Shown in pieces: positions 25,800 through 36,533 of a stretch of DNA of 64,000 nucleotides. The translations under genes were made by a program, and so were the position numbers. Numbering within the stretch: the first letter of the stretch is position 1; every line of letters starts with the position of its first letter. This DNA is from Kudoa neothunni (Eukaryota > Cnidaria), in assembly GCA_964304625.1 (NCBI GenBank), contig OZ199840.1:8122001-8186000 (forward strand), given 5' to 3'. The notes under the pieces are model-generated. The model was not told the origin of the DNA. It saw only the letters and a list, made by a program, of their open reading frames with translations, and did no database searches.

Positions 25800-28200
25800 A
25801 TTTTTCTTGTTTACAAGGTAAAGCCCAGGCGCCACTTATTAGGTTGTGGAATTCTGGTTGGTCAGACCTCTTCCATTAACGTTGTAGGCACCGCAGGACG
25901 TATCATAAAACCCCGCCCCTTGTCCTTATGTGGCTGTGCGGGACTTTAACCCATTAAACATCCTCGTCTCAGGGCGACCACAGCCACAACCCCACACCTT
26001 ATCCCTTTAACTTTGCAAGCGCTTCAAAACCGACTATACACTTAATGATTTTAGGGTCTATTAGACCACATTTTTTATTCAATATTATGAATTTTAATAA
26101 TTGTTAAAACTTCATCATGTAAAAATAAAAAAATTCTATTTACAAAATCGCACAATATTGGGAAAAAACATGTGTCGAAGTTTTCTGATACCGTCCGAAT
26201 AATGTAACGGATTATATATTCTTGTTAAATAATATTTTACGAAATATTATTCAACAAGAATTTTCAAAAATATTTAAAATAATGTGTTATAAATTATCTC
26301 ATATATAATTAATTCGATTAAAACTTCACGGCACCACAAAATAATTATCATCAAAATGAACTAAAAAGTCTCCAATGTTCAACTTAAACGCATATATCAA
26401 TGTAACAGTTAATATTTTCTTTCTGTGGCCTTCCCTATTATTATCTGCGAGTTTAAGAGAATAGTAGTACCATTATTTATATCAGATCTACAATAAAGTC
26501 GATGCTCTGCCTCTAATTAACAATTTATTATTTATGTACGTACAAACAGAAATCTCATTCAGCAAAAATATGATAATTATAATGTAATCCATACATTTAT
26601 TTTTTTCCAATGTACTGTTAAAACAAGCATCTTCAGAATGTTCTTCACAGCAATGTTTCTTACATACAACACATTTATTGTCTTACGATAACCATTTCTT
26701 GGGCTTATAGCACACTGTTTATGGGATTTTTTGGAATAATACTAGTGCTTTTTGGATTTCCTGCTCTTGATTTAGTTACAAATTTAGCGTCAAGGAACTG
26801 CTGAAGGAACGGAATGTGCTAGCGAGATTCTCTAAAAATTAGGCTCTTTTGATTTTTCCATCATTGAATATGATTTTTTACAAGCAAAACTTGTTTAAGA
26901 GATTTATGTCGATATTATAAAAAATAACTGCCGGCCCACGTATGGAATATCTTTTTAATCTTGTGGATGTGAACATCTGATCAATCGTATCAATAGCTCA
27001 TCTAATTTCGTTATAATAATTCATGCTACCTGGCTTCTTTTTTCCACCATTCAATATATTTGTATGAGCTGTTGAATTGGCTAAAATTAACAAATCCTTA
27101 TTATTTTAGGGACTTAAGAGGCTAGAATTTTACTTTCATTAAACAGAAAAAGTGTGCTAAATGTCTCCCTTGTTTTATTATTTTCATTATACGCCGATCA
27201 TTCCTCTTATTAGCTCTAAATGTTCTAACCATAGTAAGAACCATTTTCAATAACTGAAAGCTCTTTCAACAATGATTATAATAATGAAAGTCAAATATAT
27301 TGGCATTACATGCAACATTACTGTAAAAATTGCCATCCAAAAATATGTCAAAAATCCGTTATATGAAAGATTCTCTGAGCTGAAACATTCTTAAGGACAG
27401 AGGCCTACTTAAAAAGATTTCCATTAGTATTTCGGAGGTTTTTAAAGCTTCGGCAGCCCAGATAAGGTTATTGTCATCATATTCAGATAAATCAGTGACA
27501 GAATCAATAAAATCGGAGGAATCAATGATTTTACTGAAGTCGGAATTATAATCGGTGGAATGTATTTCGTTAATGGCTTCCATGAAGACAAATTTCCGTA
27601 ATAAGCGCGGATCGTGTATAATTGTGTAAACTCGCTGGCAAGTATGTCTCATTTTTCTCTTTATTTCTTCGATAGATTTTGTTAACATCCTCAATTCCAT
27701 GTTATTATAATTTTATATATAAAATGATAGAATAAAATTGTGAGCTCCATTAGACCCCAAAAGCTCCAAATGTATAATTTTTATTTAATTTTTCATTCAT
27801 TAATGATAATTTGAAACTTATTTGGCAGACATACAGTGTAAGAAATTTTAAAAGAATAGACCGAGTTTTAGAAAATTTAGATAATTGGAAGGGGGCAAAA
27901 ACTAATCTTTAATATGGCTTGGGGTTTAATAGACCCCAAAAGCACTCGAAAGGTTAAGGACGTTGGCTCTGAGGCCTGCAAATTACTTGCCTTTCGATGG
28001 GTTCCGGAGATTCCAATTCCAATTCACGCTCACGTCATAGCGAGTGTACATCATAACCCTAGCTCCCAAATATGGGATAGAGACCCACCGACACGGAAGC
28101 AATAGTCTAAACACCTGCGGATTCGAATCCATTACCACACGGTTCTGAGCCCGAATGTCACTCCAATGTGCTATCTGTCATCAGCTCGTAAATATCTACA
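25800..28200 (-). repeat. GC-rich tRNA-derived SINE-like patch, split by a piggyBac insertion
   Basis: Two GC-rich blocks (about 25800-26041 and 27958-28200) stand out from the AT-rich surroundings and abut the ends of the inserted piggyBac element. On the minus strand near 28200-28100, a box-A-like TAGCACATTGG is followed about 45 nt later by a box-B-like GGATTCGAATCC. This is the spacing of an internal RNA polymerase III promoter as in tRNA-derived SINEs. The rest of the blocks would be the SINE body. Ends and tail were not defined, so the call is tentative. Confidence 0.3.
26042..27957 (-). mobile_element. Decayed piggyBac-like DNA transposon
   Basis: The ends share an inverted GGGTCTATTA block: left 'TTTTAGGGTCTATTAGACC' at about 26050-26070, and right, on the minus strand, 'TTTTGGGGTCTATTAAACCCC'. 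TTAA lies at 26042-26045 and 27954-27957, as expected for piggyBac target sites, although the left boundary is uncertain by some tens of bases. On the minus strand at about 26630-26700 a translation gives 'CVVCKKHCCEEH' followed by 'CFN', the C-terminal cysteine-rich domain of piggyBac transposases. The catalytic domain is not readable in one frame. A leftover 113-codon frame at 27359-27700 (-) lies where the N-terminal half should be. The element is old and inactive. Confidence 0.6.
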
Positions 28201-28372
28201 TCTAAGAAAGTTGGTAACAGCTATTTTTTCGAATCCTATCGGCAACTCGAGCTCCGAGAGGGTTTTTTCTAATAGCAAAAAAATCCACAAAAGAGATCGT
28301 TCACGCATAAACTCATTGACCTTGTTGAAACTACCGGTCTATTCCAACAATAAAGTTAATAAATCTAACTAA
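28166..28372 (+). pseudogene. hAT transposase C-terminal dimerisation-domain fragment
   Basis: This 68-codon frame contains 'NPIGNSSSERVFSNSKKI' followed by 'RDRSRINSLTLLKL'. That is the signature of the hAT C-terminal dimerisation region (S-x-x-ER-x-FS, then R-x-R-l). The rest of the transposase, including the catalytic RNase H fold, is absent or unreadable upstream, where other elements have inserted. It is a broken remnant of the host hAT element. Confidence 0.75.
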
Positions 28373-29509
28373 TAATTATATGTAATATGAAATAGTTGTT
28401 TCTTTTTAACTTCACACCATAATCGATCTTTTAACAAATAAAAAAATTGCTTGTTCGTCTCCTTAGTCATATCTCTGACATTAAAAAATTTCTGTAACCA
28501 CCTAAACCATTGGTTGTGGGAACTCTCTCATGCAATTTTCTTAAACCAGCGCTAGAAAATATACGATGGAAATGATAAAATAATATGCTATGATCGTGAT
28601 AAAATATTCAAAAAATCGCTCCGATCAAGATTGAAAACGATGTTATTATTCTCCAACCTTGATCTAGCAAGCACCTAAATGCCTCAGGGATAATTAAGGA
28701 AATATCATATACCATATTTCTCACTTAGAGCTGCTTGCATAACTATTGCGTCAATTTAAATCGTTATTCAGCCAATAAATATAAGCTTTAATTCAAATAC
28801 AATTTGTTCTTGAAATTAAATACAGATGTTGTTTGTTAATATCTAATTAATTGCCACTAAAAACCAACGCTTCCTTAAACGACCGATATATTTAGATTCT
28901 CTCTGAGCGAAGACCCGTTCAGTCGAAATAATTTAATACTGTGATTTCGTTCGTGTTGGTTCATTTTTACTTGTAAAAATTCTTGTTCATGTGAACGAAC
29001 ACAAACGAAACTCACAAATTTGCCACATTGGCTAAGATTATTATGAAAGATAAAATGGTAAGAGAAACTCTAAATGGTGTCAAATTGCTGCAAGTTTTAT
29101 TTATCTACTCATACTTAGAAATTCTTTTAAAGTGCAAAAATTAATTGTTGTTCTTATTTTCGTTATTTTTTAACGAGTCTTTATTAGTCGATAACATTAC
29201 TTTTATTTTGTTAACACTTACGGAGAACGTCGATATATCATGATAATGTCATAATCGAGATTAGTCCGAGATTATTTGGCGTAATTAATAAAATATTCCA
29301 ATGATTCTACTCGTTTAAATTAAATAATAGTTTGACTTCCGCAATTAATTATTTTTTTACACACATCGGCACAATAAAAAAGTGGTATAATTTTTACCCC
29401 AAAAATGTTACGGGGGAATCGTTTTTGAGATCGTTAGGAGGTTGATATCGTTTTAATCGAAATTCAAACATCATAATTTTTTAACACTACCATCGTGATT
29501 ATAACAATT

Positions 29510-29760
29510 TTTTAATCTAATTTATCAAATAAAAAATCTGAGGTCATATTGACCCCAGTGTAATCGAAGAATAGTTTTTTATAAAATTTTACAGTCATTA
29601 TTTTTTATTATTTTTCGTTTGAACTACCACTAAAACAATATAGGAGAATAGATGGAACCTTGTCGCATAAAGAAGAATCCTAGAAAAGTTACTGGGGAAT
29701 TAATTTGGCTTTGGGGTCATATTGACCCCAATGTCTTTAGAGGATTAAGGTGGGTTCATA
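29510..29760. repeat. Two ends of a third piggyBac-like family (GGTCATATTGACC palindrome)
   Basis: Palindromic motifs at about 29542-29558 (GAGGTCATATTGACCCC) and 29705-29722 (GGGGTCATATTGACCCC) are each followed by a similar tail. The second runs into 'TTTAGAGGATTAAGG', so a TTAA follows the presumed end. The same end recurs at 33290-33366. No transposase of this family was found, so these are solitary ends or deletion derivatives. Confidence 0.4.
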
Positions 29761-29917
29761 AAGATCTATAATTATGTTGTAAACTGAACGTCAAATATTA
29801 TTTGATAATATAATTTAAATAAAATGAGGGTAGATTAATATCTTTTTATAAATTTTGGGGTCAAACTTTATTTTTTATGATCCCGGAGGTATTACGAAAA
29901 ATCGGTTACCTACTGCA

Positions 29918-31134
29918 CAATCGATGACGGGTGGTTTGTAACTTTCCAAAATATGTAAAAATTAGAAATTATAAAGAAAATGAATTATTATATTTTAACT
30001 CAAAATACACATTAAGTGGACAAAGTATTAGCTGTTTAATAACTAAATCTTGGTAATTTTTCCGTATTTTTATGGATTAGCGTGTGGTTCGTAACTTTTT
30101 GGGTGAACAAGCGTCTAGATTTTTTTGTATAAACTATTGATTGAAGATAGAAATAATCAATTACTCTGACATTTAGTCAAATGCAGAGGTAAAATCAAGA
30201 ATTACAAAACTTTGTAATACATCATCCTTATCTACATTGTTTTGTTTCAAATAAAAAGGATGATATAATTGGCGCATTTAAGCACAGTTTGGTCTTAGAA
30301 AATACGCATACTTAAAAAACAATAAAGAAATGATTTTCTGTTTTTAGAAAAAGCCAGCTGTCATGTAAAATTTGAAGATTCAAATATTAAACTAATTTTT
30401 CTTCCCCAAAACACCCCGAGTGCTCTCCGACCCATAGATGTGAGCATAATATACGTGTTTAAATTCTACTATAAAGTATATACGATAAAACTCCACATTT
30501 CTTCCACCAAAGCTTCGATGAAACCTGTATCTCCAACTATTTTGAATCCTATTTTTTGATTGAAAATTCTTTGGATTCGATGACTAAATCAACTATTTTG
30601 AATTGTTTTGTTATGACGAAATCTAATCGCAAAAAATATTTCTATTATTACTGATAATTTAAATAAAAACGACGATTAAAATTTAGAATACAAATTTTTT
30701 AATGAGATAAATGAAATGAACAATGATGAAATAATATCGAACGTCATGGCTATTGGAAATAACAATCTTTCCGATGAACATGAAAATATCAAAAAAATTA
30801 ATGAATATCCAGACGATGCCACAGAAATTGAAGTCAAAGAGGATATTTATTAGTTTAAATATAAAAAAATATTAATATTAATTCATAGAATTTTCTTATT
30901 TTATTTTGGCAAACTTAAGCAATACCATATCGAGCATGGTTCAAAAAATACGAATATACTTGCGGATATTGTAAACGAAGTACAATAAATAATTATAAAA
31001 ACACGGAAAATACTAAAATTATGAAACATTTCTAATAAAAATAAATTTTATTAATTATCAACTCACCTACCCTGTGTGATTTTGAACAAGGCGCGCGCAT
31101 CTTACAAAAGTTACGAACGACCCGTCATCTACCG
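29918..31134 (+). mobile_element. pogo/Tigger-type (Tc1-mariner superfamily) transposon remnant
   Basis: Imperfect inverted repeats are seen: 'CGATGACGGGTGGTTTGTAA' at 29922 and, on the minus strand from about 31127, 'GATGACGGGTCGTTCGTAAC'. Inside, at about 30361-30480 (+), a frame reads 'IKLIFLPQNTPSALRPIDV' followed by 'FKFYYK'. This is the DDE-domain motif of Tigger/jerky-type transposases (usually fLPpNtTS-lQPlDqgvI). An acidic 45-codon frame (30716-30853) resembles the acidic C-terminus of these proteins. Most of the transposase, including the DNA-binding part, is missing. The element is a deletion derivative and not active. Confidence 0.65.
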
Positions 31135-31159
31135 TATTCTTGAGGATATTAATCTTTAA

Positions 31160-33126
31160 AGGACAACCCGGGGCTCCACGAGCCCATATACACTAACCGG
31201 ATTAATTATAGTATTAATGTGTTAATTAATGCATTAATTCGTGGTCTCTCTTAACGCTAGCTGTGTTGTATAATAACGCATTGATAAGAAAAACAATAAG
31301 AATAAATATTCTACTAATTTTTTGAGATACAATTAAAACAAGTAATGTTCCTCGCGGAATGCTCGCTACATACACTTTTTTTGCAAGGGGAACACGCTTA
31401 TTCCTACGAATTACGTGGCTTGGACAAAAGTGACATCGCTTTCGTCTGTTATCTTCGCAGATTTGGATTTGGTTGGATACATTATTGGAAAATTGATATC
31501 CAATAATTTCCATCGGGCGTTTCAAAGCGGGTTGGGTAGAAATTAATGGATTTTTGAATTTTCTTTCTTGTTCACCTTTTATTAACGAATAAGACAAATC
31601 CAATAGAAATCTTTGTCTTCTACCAGTTTTATCAGTCCTCATGTAGGTAGGATTTCTATTTATGAAAATTACATATGCGTTGAATGCAGCCACATCTAAT
31701 AATTGGCAAAACACCGCGAATGGCCAACGTCGACATTTCCTCTTGCAAGAATATGTTGAAACACATTGATCTAATGTGTCAACGCCACATTTTTTTTGTT
31801 TTAGTCTAAGATTGCCTGAGGCTTAGCATGGTATTCTTTACTTACATTTTGAGTGCGGTGTTCTGATGAAAGAATAACCACTGCCTTATTTTTACGCGGA
31901 ACATACGAAATAAGGTTGAGTACTTTGTAAAAACCAAATAGCGATGAGAACATATTTCTTGATCTATGCGCCAAAAATTCTGGGGGTATAGAAGTTCTGC
32001 ATTTACGCACAGTTCCAAGAATTGATGTTTTCCTTTCATACAAATATTCAGCCAATTTCCACGAAGTAAAATAATTGTCGAAGGTGATACTACGGCCCGC
32101 ATCCAAAAGGTGGTGTGTTAAATTTACCACAACATTAAAAGGTAGGTTGGATTCACGGTAACTGTCAATTTTACCCAAATATGGAATTATGTTTGAAACA
32201 TAAAATGTGTCGCTGTCGCAAACAATCCATAATTTCAAACCGTATTTCGATGGTTTTTTGGGTATGTACACTAAAAATGAAACTCGCCCCCGAAAAGGAT
32301 ACAGCTGTTCATCAACAGTTAAATTAGGACCTGGGATATAGCTAGTTCTACAGATGCCAGTAAATTCATCGAATATTTTTTTTATCAGTGAAAATTTATC
32401 TCCCATCTCATCGATGCCTTTGTGATTTGTGTACAACATGATTTCTTCCATCATTTGTTTAGTTATGAAATGATTGAAGCAATCAAGTGGTGTCGTCGAA
32501 TCGAAAGAATCAATTGGCTTCCCTTGTACAATACTGCAGTCTATTACATTATGACAGGAAGTTCGTCCAGGAGTGGGCTGGGAAGTCCAAATAATAGATG
32601 TGTCTTTCGACAAATAATTATTAAGGGAATCTCGAGTGTTACAGTCATGTGAAACAATTTGTGAAGAAGAATCTTGATTGAATACGTTTAGTTGTCCCTT
32701 AGATGAATCTATGAATAATGAAATTAAGATTTTATATTTTTTCGATAGACCAACCGTCAAATTCATGTAGTAAACTCTCGGTTAATTCGTTATCATCCTC
32801 CAAGAAATTTTTTAGCACGTTTGAAGATATACTTTCAGTGTCAAATGATATGTCAGTAAATAAACGGGAATCTTCCATTATAACTGTTTGGTGCAAATTT
32901 GGGATCAAATTTTGTTACGTACAAACATAACATGGGCTTAATATATATTCCGAGAGATGAAAAAAGGTCTTAAAACCATCAAAAAAATTTTTCCCATGAA
33001 TAACATCAATTGATAGATAATTAATTTTTATGAATTTACGTGAAATTTGAACCGAAAAAAACTGGTCTAACCTAACTAATTGACGATGTATCACGTGGAT
33101 GGGCTCATGGAGCCCAGGGGTGTCCT
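31160..33126 (-). mobile_element. Nearly complete piggyBac-family transposon (1967 bp) with TTAA target duplication
   Basis: TTAA flanks both sides (31156-31159 and 33127-33130). The terminal inverted repeats are 28 bp with 3 mismatches: the left begins AGGACAACCCGGGGCTCC, and the right, read on the minus strand, begins AGGACACCCCTGGGCTCC. Each repeat contains a small GGGCTC/GAGCCC hairpin. The transposase on the minus strand almost fills the element. The neat ends and small number of breaks mark it as the youngest complete element in this region. Confidence 0.92.
31314..32878 (-). pseudogene. piggyBac transposase with two frameshifts and one short intron
   Basis: Cut-and-paste transposase of the DDE_Tnp_1_7 family. 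The start at 32878 reads MEDSRLFTDISF, an acidic N-terminus, followed by a probable 50-nt GT-AG intron at about 32708-32757. Catalytic aspartates are visible in 'NLTVDEQL' (first), 'ITFDNYFTS' (second) and 'CGVDTLDQ' (third). The C-terminal cysteine domain reads 'RCHFCPSH' then 'CSPCKKSVCSEH' and 'CFNCISKN', with the stop at 31314. The frame changes once near 31800-31790, just after 'KPQAILD', and again near 31400, within the cysteine domain. Otherwise the protein is full length for the family. The two frameshifts could be true decay or assembly errors. Confidence 0.88.
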
Positions 33127-33494
33127 TTAAGGGTTACTTTAACGACAGTTGGCCACGAGGGCGCGATGTTGCGAACGAGATTAAAGCGGATTAATTTGCC
33201 TATTTATTATTGTTTCATTCGAAAATATGCCAACAGAAAAATTTCCAAAATTTTCCAATAAGTTTATAAAAATTATTAATTAAATTTATCAACGAAAAAT
33301 CTGGTGTCATATTGACCCCAATGTAATCGGAGGGTAGTTTTTTTGTGTCATTAGAGGGTTAAGGATCAAGTTATGTCGTTTGTCCCGTTAAATGTATTCT
33401 ATTGAAAAAAATATAATAAAGAACACTCTAAAGTTTATTTTTAATTTTTAAATATTTTTTGATGAAATGCAATAAATTTTTAAATATAATTAGA
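33127..33494. repeat. Another end of the third piggyBac-like family, next to the segment B edge
   Basis: The motif GGTGTCATATTGACCCC at about 33303-33320 and its tail 'GTGTCATTAGAGGGTTAAGG' match the solitary ends at 29.5-29.75 kb, in the same orientation. The match extends about 50 bp upstream of the palindrome. A TTAA follows the end. It lies about 130 bp from the left edge of duplicated segment B. Confidence 0.4.
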
Positions 33495-33591
33495 TATATC
33501 AAATGTTCAACACAAAAATAAGTATTATAGTAAACGAATTTTATAAAAAATGGAATTAATGTTTTTGTAAAATCAAAAATTGAGGACTAAT

Positions 33592-35850
33592 TTATTTTTT
33601 TGTTAAGACCAAGAAACCGATAGCACATATCAACAGTGCAATTAAAACTCCACCAACTATCAATCTAAATTATCATTAGAACCGCATGACAGCTGAAAAT
33701 ATTACATAATCCTGGATCCGCCGACATTAGCGCTAAATAAAAATTAAAAATCGATTAAATAATCAGAGAGATAACTATATTACCTATTTGATGTGCCTAA
33801 AAAGAATGAGAATAAATGATTGGTTAATATAGTTTACCTTGTTTAGCAGTTTCTGGTGATGTTGGATCATCATTGTCTCTGCTCGTTCCACTCCAAAGAT
33901 TCACTACGATCGGCTCACTACTGTATCTTGCCTGTACTCTCATCGAGCCTTGTTTGTAGGAAGCAGCATTATAGAAAGTTATTTCTTGGTTGCATTTTCC
34001 CTCCCATCTTGTTGTTTTATCAAATAATCCATAGGTGTATTTTATCGCCCCATTTACTATTTCAGCAAAAGTAAAATCACATATTTGGTCTGGGTCCACT
34101 TCTGCCATAGTGGTTGTCACAATCAAATCGGTGTTATTCCATGTGTGGGTAACATTAATTTTTTGAAGCGTTTCAGCTTAATAAATGTTATTGAGGAATT
34201 CTACTGCACATTACTTGTTGATACTGCCACCACGTTTGTTTCAAGGTCACTAATGTATTTGCCAAATAAATATTTGAACTCGTATTTGGTATCGGGTAAA
34301 AGATTTTTAATAATAAGTGGTTGTCCACATAAACCTGAACAATCAACAGATTCTTCGCATTCAGAAGGACTAAAAGATGTTGCACCCTCCATTTTTTGTT
34401 GAATTTTGCAGTATACACCATCAAATAGAGGTTCGTTTGGTGCTATAGTCATCCCTACATGTTCGTAGTATGTTTTTATCTCAGGTTTTTGTGTTATGTT
34501 GTAGTCAGCTTAATTTAATTTTAGATCAATTATTTTTTTAATTTTTACCTGTTTTAAAAAGTTTTTCTGCAATATAAGATGTAGTACTACTATCGGTTTG
34601 AGTATAAGTCACTTTTACAATGTATTTTGTGTTTGGTTCAAGCCCGTGAATCGTAGCATCAATGCAAGTTGTTGGACATACTGTTTTCAGATCTTCACTA
34701 CACTTGATGTCAAGGTTTACCTTAGGGAATTCCTGCTTCCTTAACTCAATTTTACAAGTTGCAGTAGTCATATCGGTATCTTTAAGAGCCGCAATAGAAA
34801 GAGTTGCATTAGTTTCTTTGGCAGTCACCGTAAGATTACTCTTTCCAACTATATGATATTTAAATAACAATTATTAAAGAAGGTAAATTACTCCTTAGAG
34901 TTTTCTCTGCTCCTACGTGATTTCTAGTTGATACTTTTACGTTAAAATCTTTTTCCGAATTCTCATCGAAGGAAATGACCATTTCTGCGTCAGTGCAGAG
35001 TTGATAACAATCGGGGGTGGTGCCCGAGACAGAACATTTTGAAATATAATCATTTTCATTTTTTTTTTTAATTTCAAATTTACATATTTCATCTTTCATA
35101 TCTTCATCAAAAATAATATCTATTTTTCCAGTTTCTTTTTTAACGATGTGATAAGGAAGTTGTTCCAATGGACTGAAATCCATGTACTCGTTATTTTTTC
35201 TATTCACGTGTATTTTCGGTTGGTTGACTCCACAAGAGAGTTCGATTGAGTCGCCGGCTGAGTCGAAGAACCCAGTAAGGTGGTTTTCCTCGTTGCATTC
35301 GGTGTTGGGAGTAAGCGTGAACAGATCGAGGACTTTATCTCCACTGGTTAATCTGCAAGTTTGAGGATAACTGCAGACATTTTTTGTTGTAAATTTAATA
35401 GCGGTCGCATTTACTGTAAAATGAGTTTCAGGAGTTTGGTCAGTAACTATAAGAACATCAGCCAAAATCTCAAAAAAAATAGTACTACGAATTATTTTAA
35501 GAGTCTCGGTTGCGTATTTCGATTTTATCTGTAGATAATAAGAAGGAAAAGCAGCTCCAGTAGAAATCGTGTATTTTCCCGCACAAGAAACGTCTTGAAG
35601 TGTTTCGTTTTCAGATTCACCTTTAACATAGTGGTAAAAAAATTCATTTTTTTCCAGCAATTTAATATCGCATTTAGTTCCAGACACTCCCTCAAGTTGT
35701 AGATGGATTTTATCTTCTAAAGTGTTTTGATCTCGTTCAACGTAGTATTTATGTGAGTGAACTAAAAAAATCTAATACGAGAGACTCGGTGACCACCCGA
35801 ATTATACCATTATAGCAGAGTGAAAAAATCAACAATGTAATGACCAACAT
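33592..35850 (-). CDS. Modular cysteine-rich extracellular protein with C-terminal membrane anchor, copy B (639 aa)
   Basis: Same nine-exon structure as the copy at 17990-20253: 35808-35850, 35486-35761, 34892-35446, 34549-34848, 34215-34508, 33838-34176, micro-exon 33784-33796, then two short exons ending at 33592. Exon 4 is one codon shorter (300 nt). Signal peptide, modules, transmembrane helix and TKK tail are all kept, so the gene looks functional. The stretch from 'CKFEIKKK' to the end of exon 3 is very different from copy A (for example 'SGTTPDCYQLC' against 'SSDNSPCYQLC'), and so is the following intron. Sequence on both sides of that patch is nearly identical between copies. The function is unknown; a variable surface protein is inference. 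Confidence 0.85.
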
Positions 35851-36533
35851 TTTTGGTTCTTAATTATAACGTCTTTATTATTTTTAATAAGAATTATACA
35901 AATGAATGTAACTTGAGCTGACAATAGAAACGAGAAAAATATATTAAGGACGAATTCTGCGAGTGAATGACAGTTTAACAATAGAATTGAAAGTCAATAA
36001 GTAGTATTTACATCCGAAACTAAATTCTGGTGTCAGTTATTGATAACTTCATAGGAAACAAACATGTTTAAGACAAAATTCTGAATTTAGAAGTAAAATA
36101 CATTTTCTTACGGAGAATAATGACAGGACACTTCTATGTTAACCAATTGGTAGACCAAATGGATATAATCAATAATTTTTAAAAAATTCACAAACAAGCA
36201 TGTCACCTTAGATAAATTTATAGAATAAACGTTCACAAAAAATGATTCAATGTACATCTATTTTTATAATTTTTCATTTCTATGTAGTTATTCCGATATT
36301 GTAATCAATACGATTTAATTTTATAAAAATATGTTTATCCAACAATAAACAATAAATATCATAAAAATGTCGACCAATCTAATAACTAAATATGTTATTT
36401 TATTTAAATATAAAAATACACAAGAATTAATAAGAGAAATCAATTTTAACTATAAAACTAAAAGCTTGTTCACTGTTTCATTAATAGCGAACAATAAGAT
36501 ATTCCAAAATTAATGCTGTTATAATAACTATTT
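35851..36533. other. Spacer between the two paralogues, copy B
   Basis: AT-rich and nearly identical to 20254-20936. Its conservation reflects recent duplication, not necessarily function. Confidence 0.5.

Larger units (their letters stand above)
25655..29030 (+). mobile_element. hAT-family DNA transposon remnant with nested insertions
   Basis: The left end reads CAGGGTTGGCAATTTCGTTC at 25655. The right end, on the minus strand from 29030, reads CAATGTGGCAAATTTGTGAG, an imperfect hAT-like inverted repeat. Both subterminal regions share a self-complementary block running from 'TTTCGTTCG' to 'CGAACACAAAC' (about 25695-25755 and 28946-29006). A transposase remnant lies inside near the right end. 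The interior holds a piggyBac-like element (about 26042-27957) and a GC-rich SINE-like patch. No clear 8-bp target duplication was found (flanks ggacacgt and gctaagat), so the exact ends are uncertain. Confidence 0.5.

Noticed and set aside
28080-28200. Genuine tRNA gene
   Set aside because: Box-like motifs are present but no complete cloverleaf with paired acceptor and anticodon stems could be drawn.
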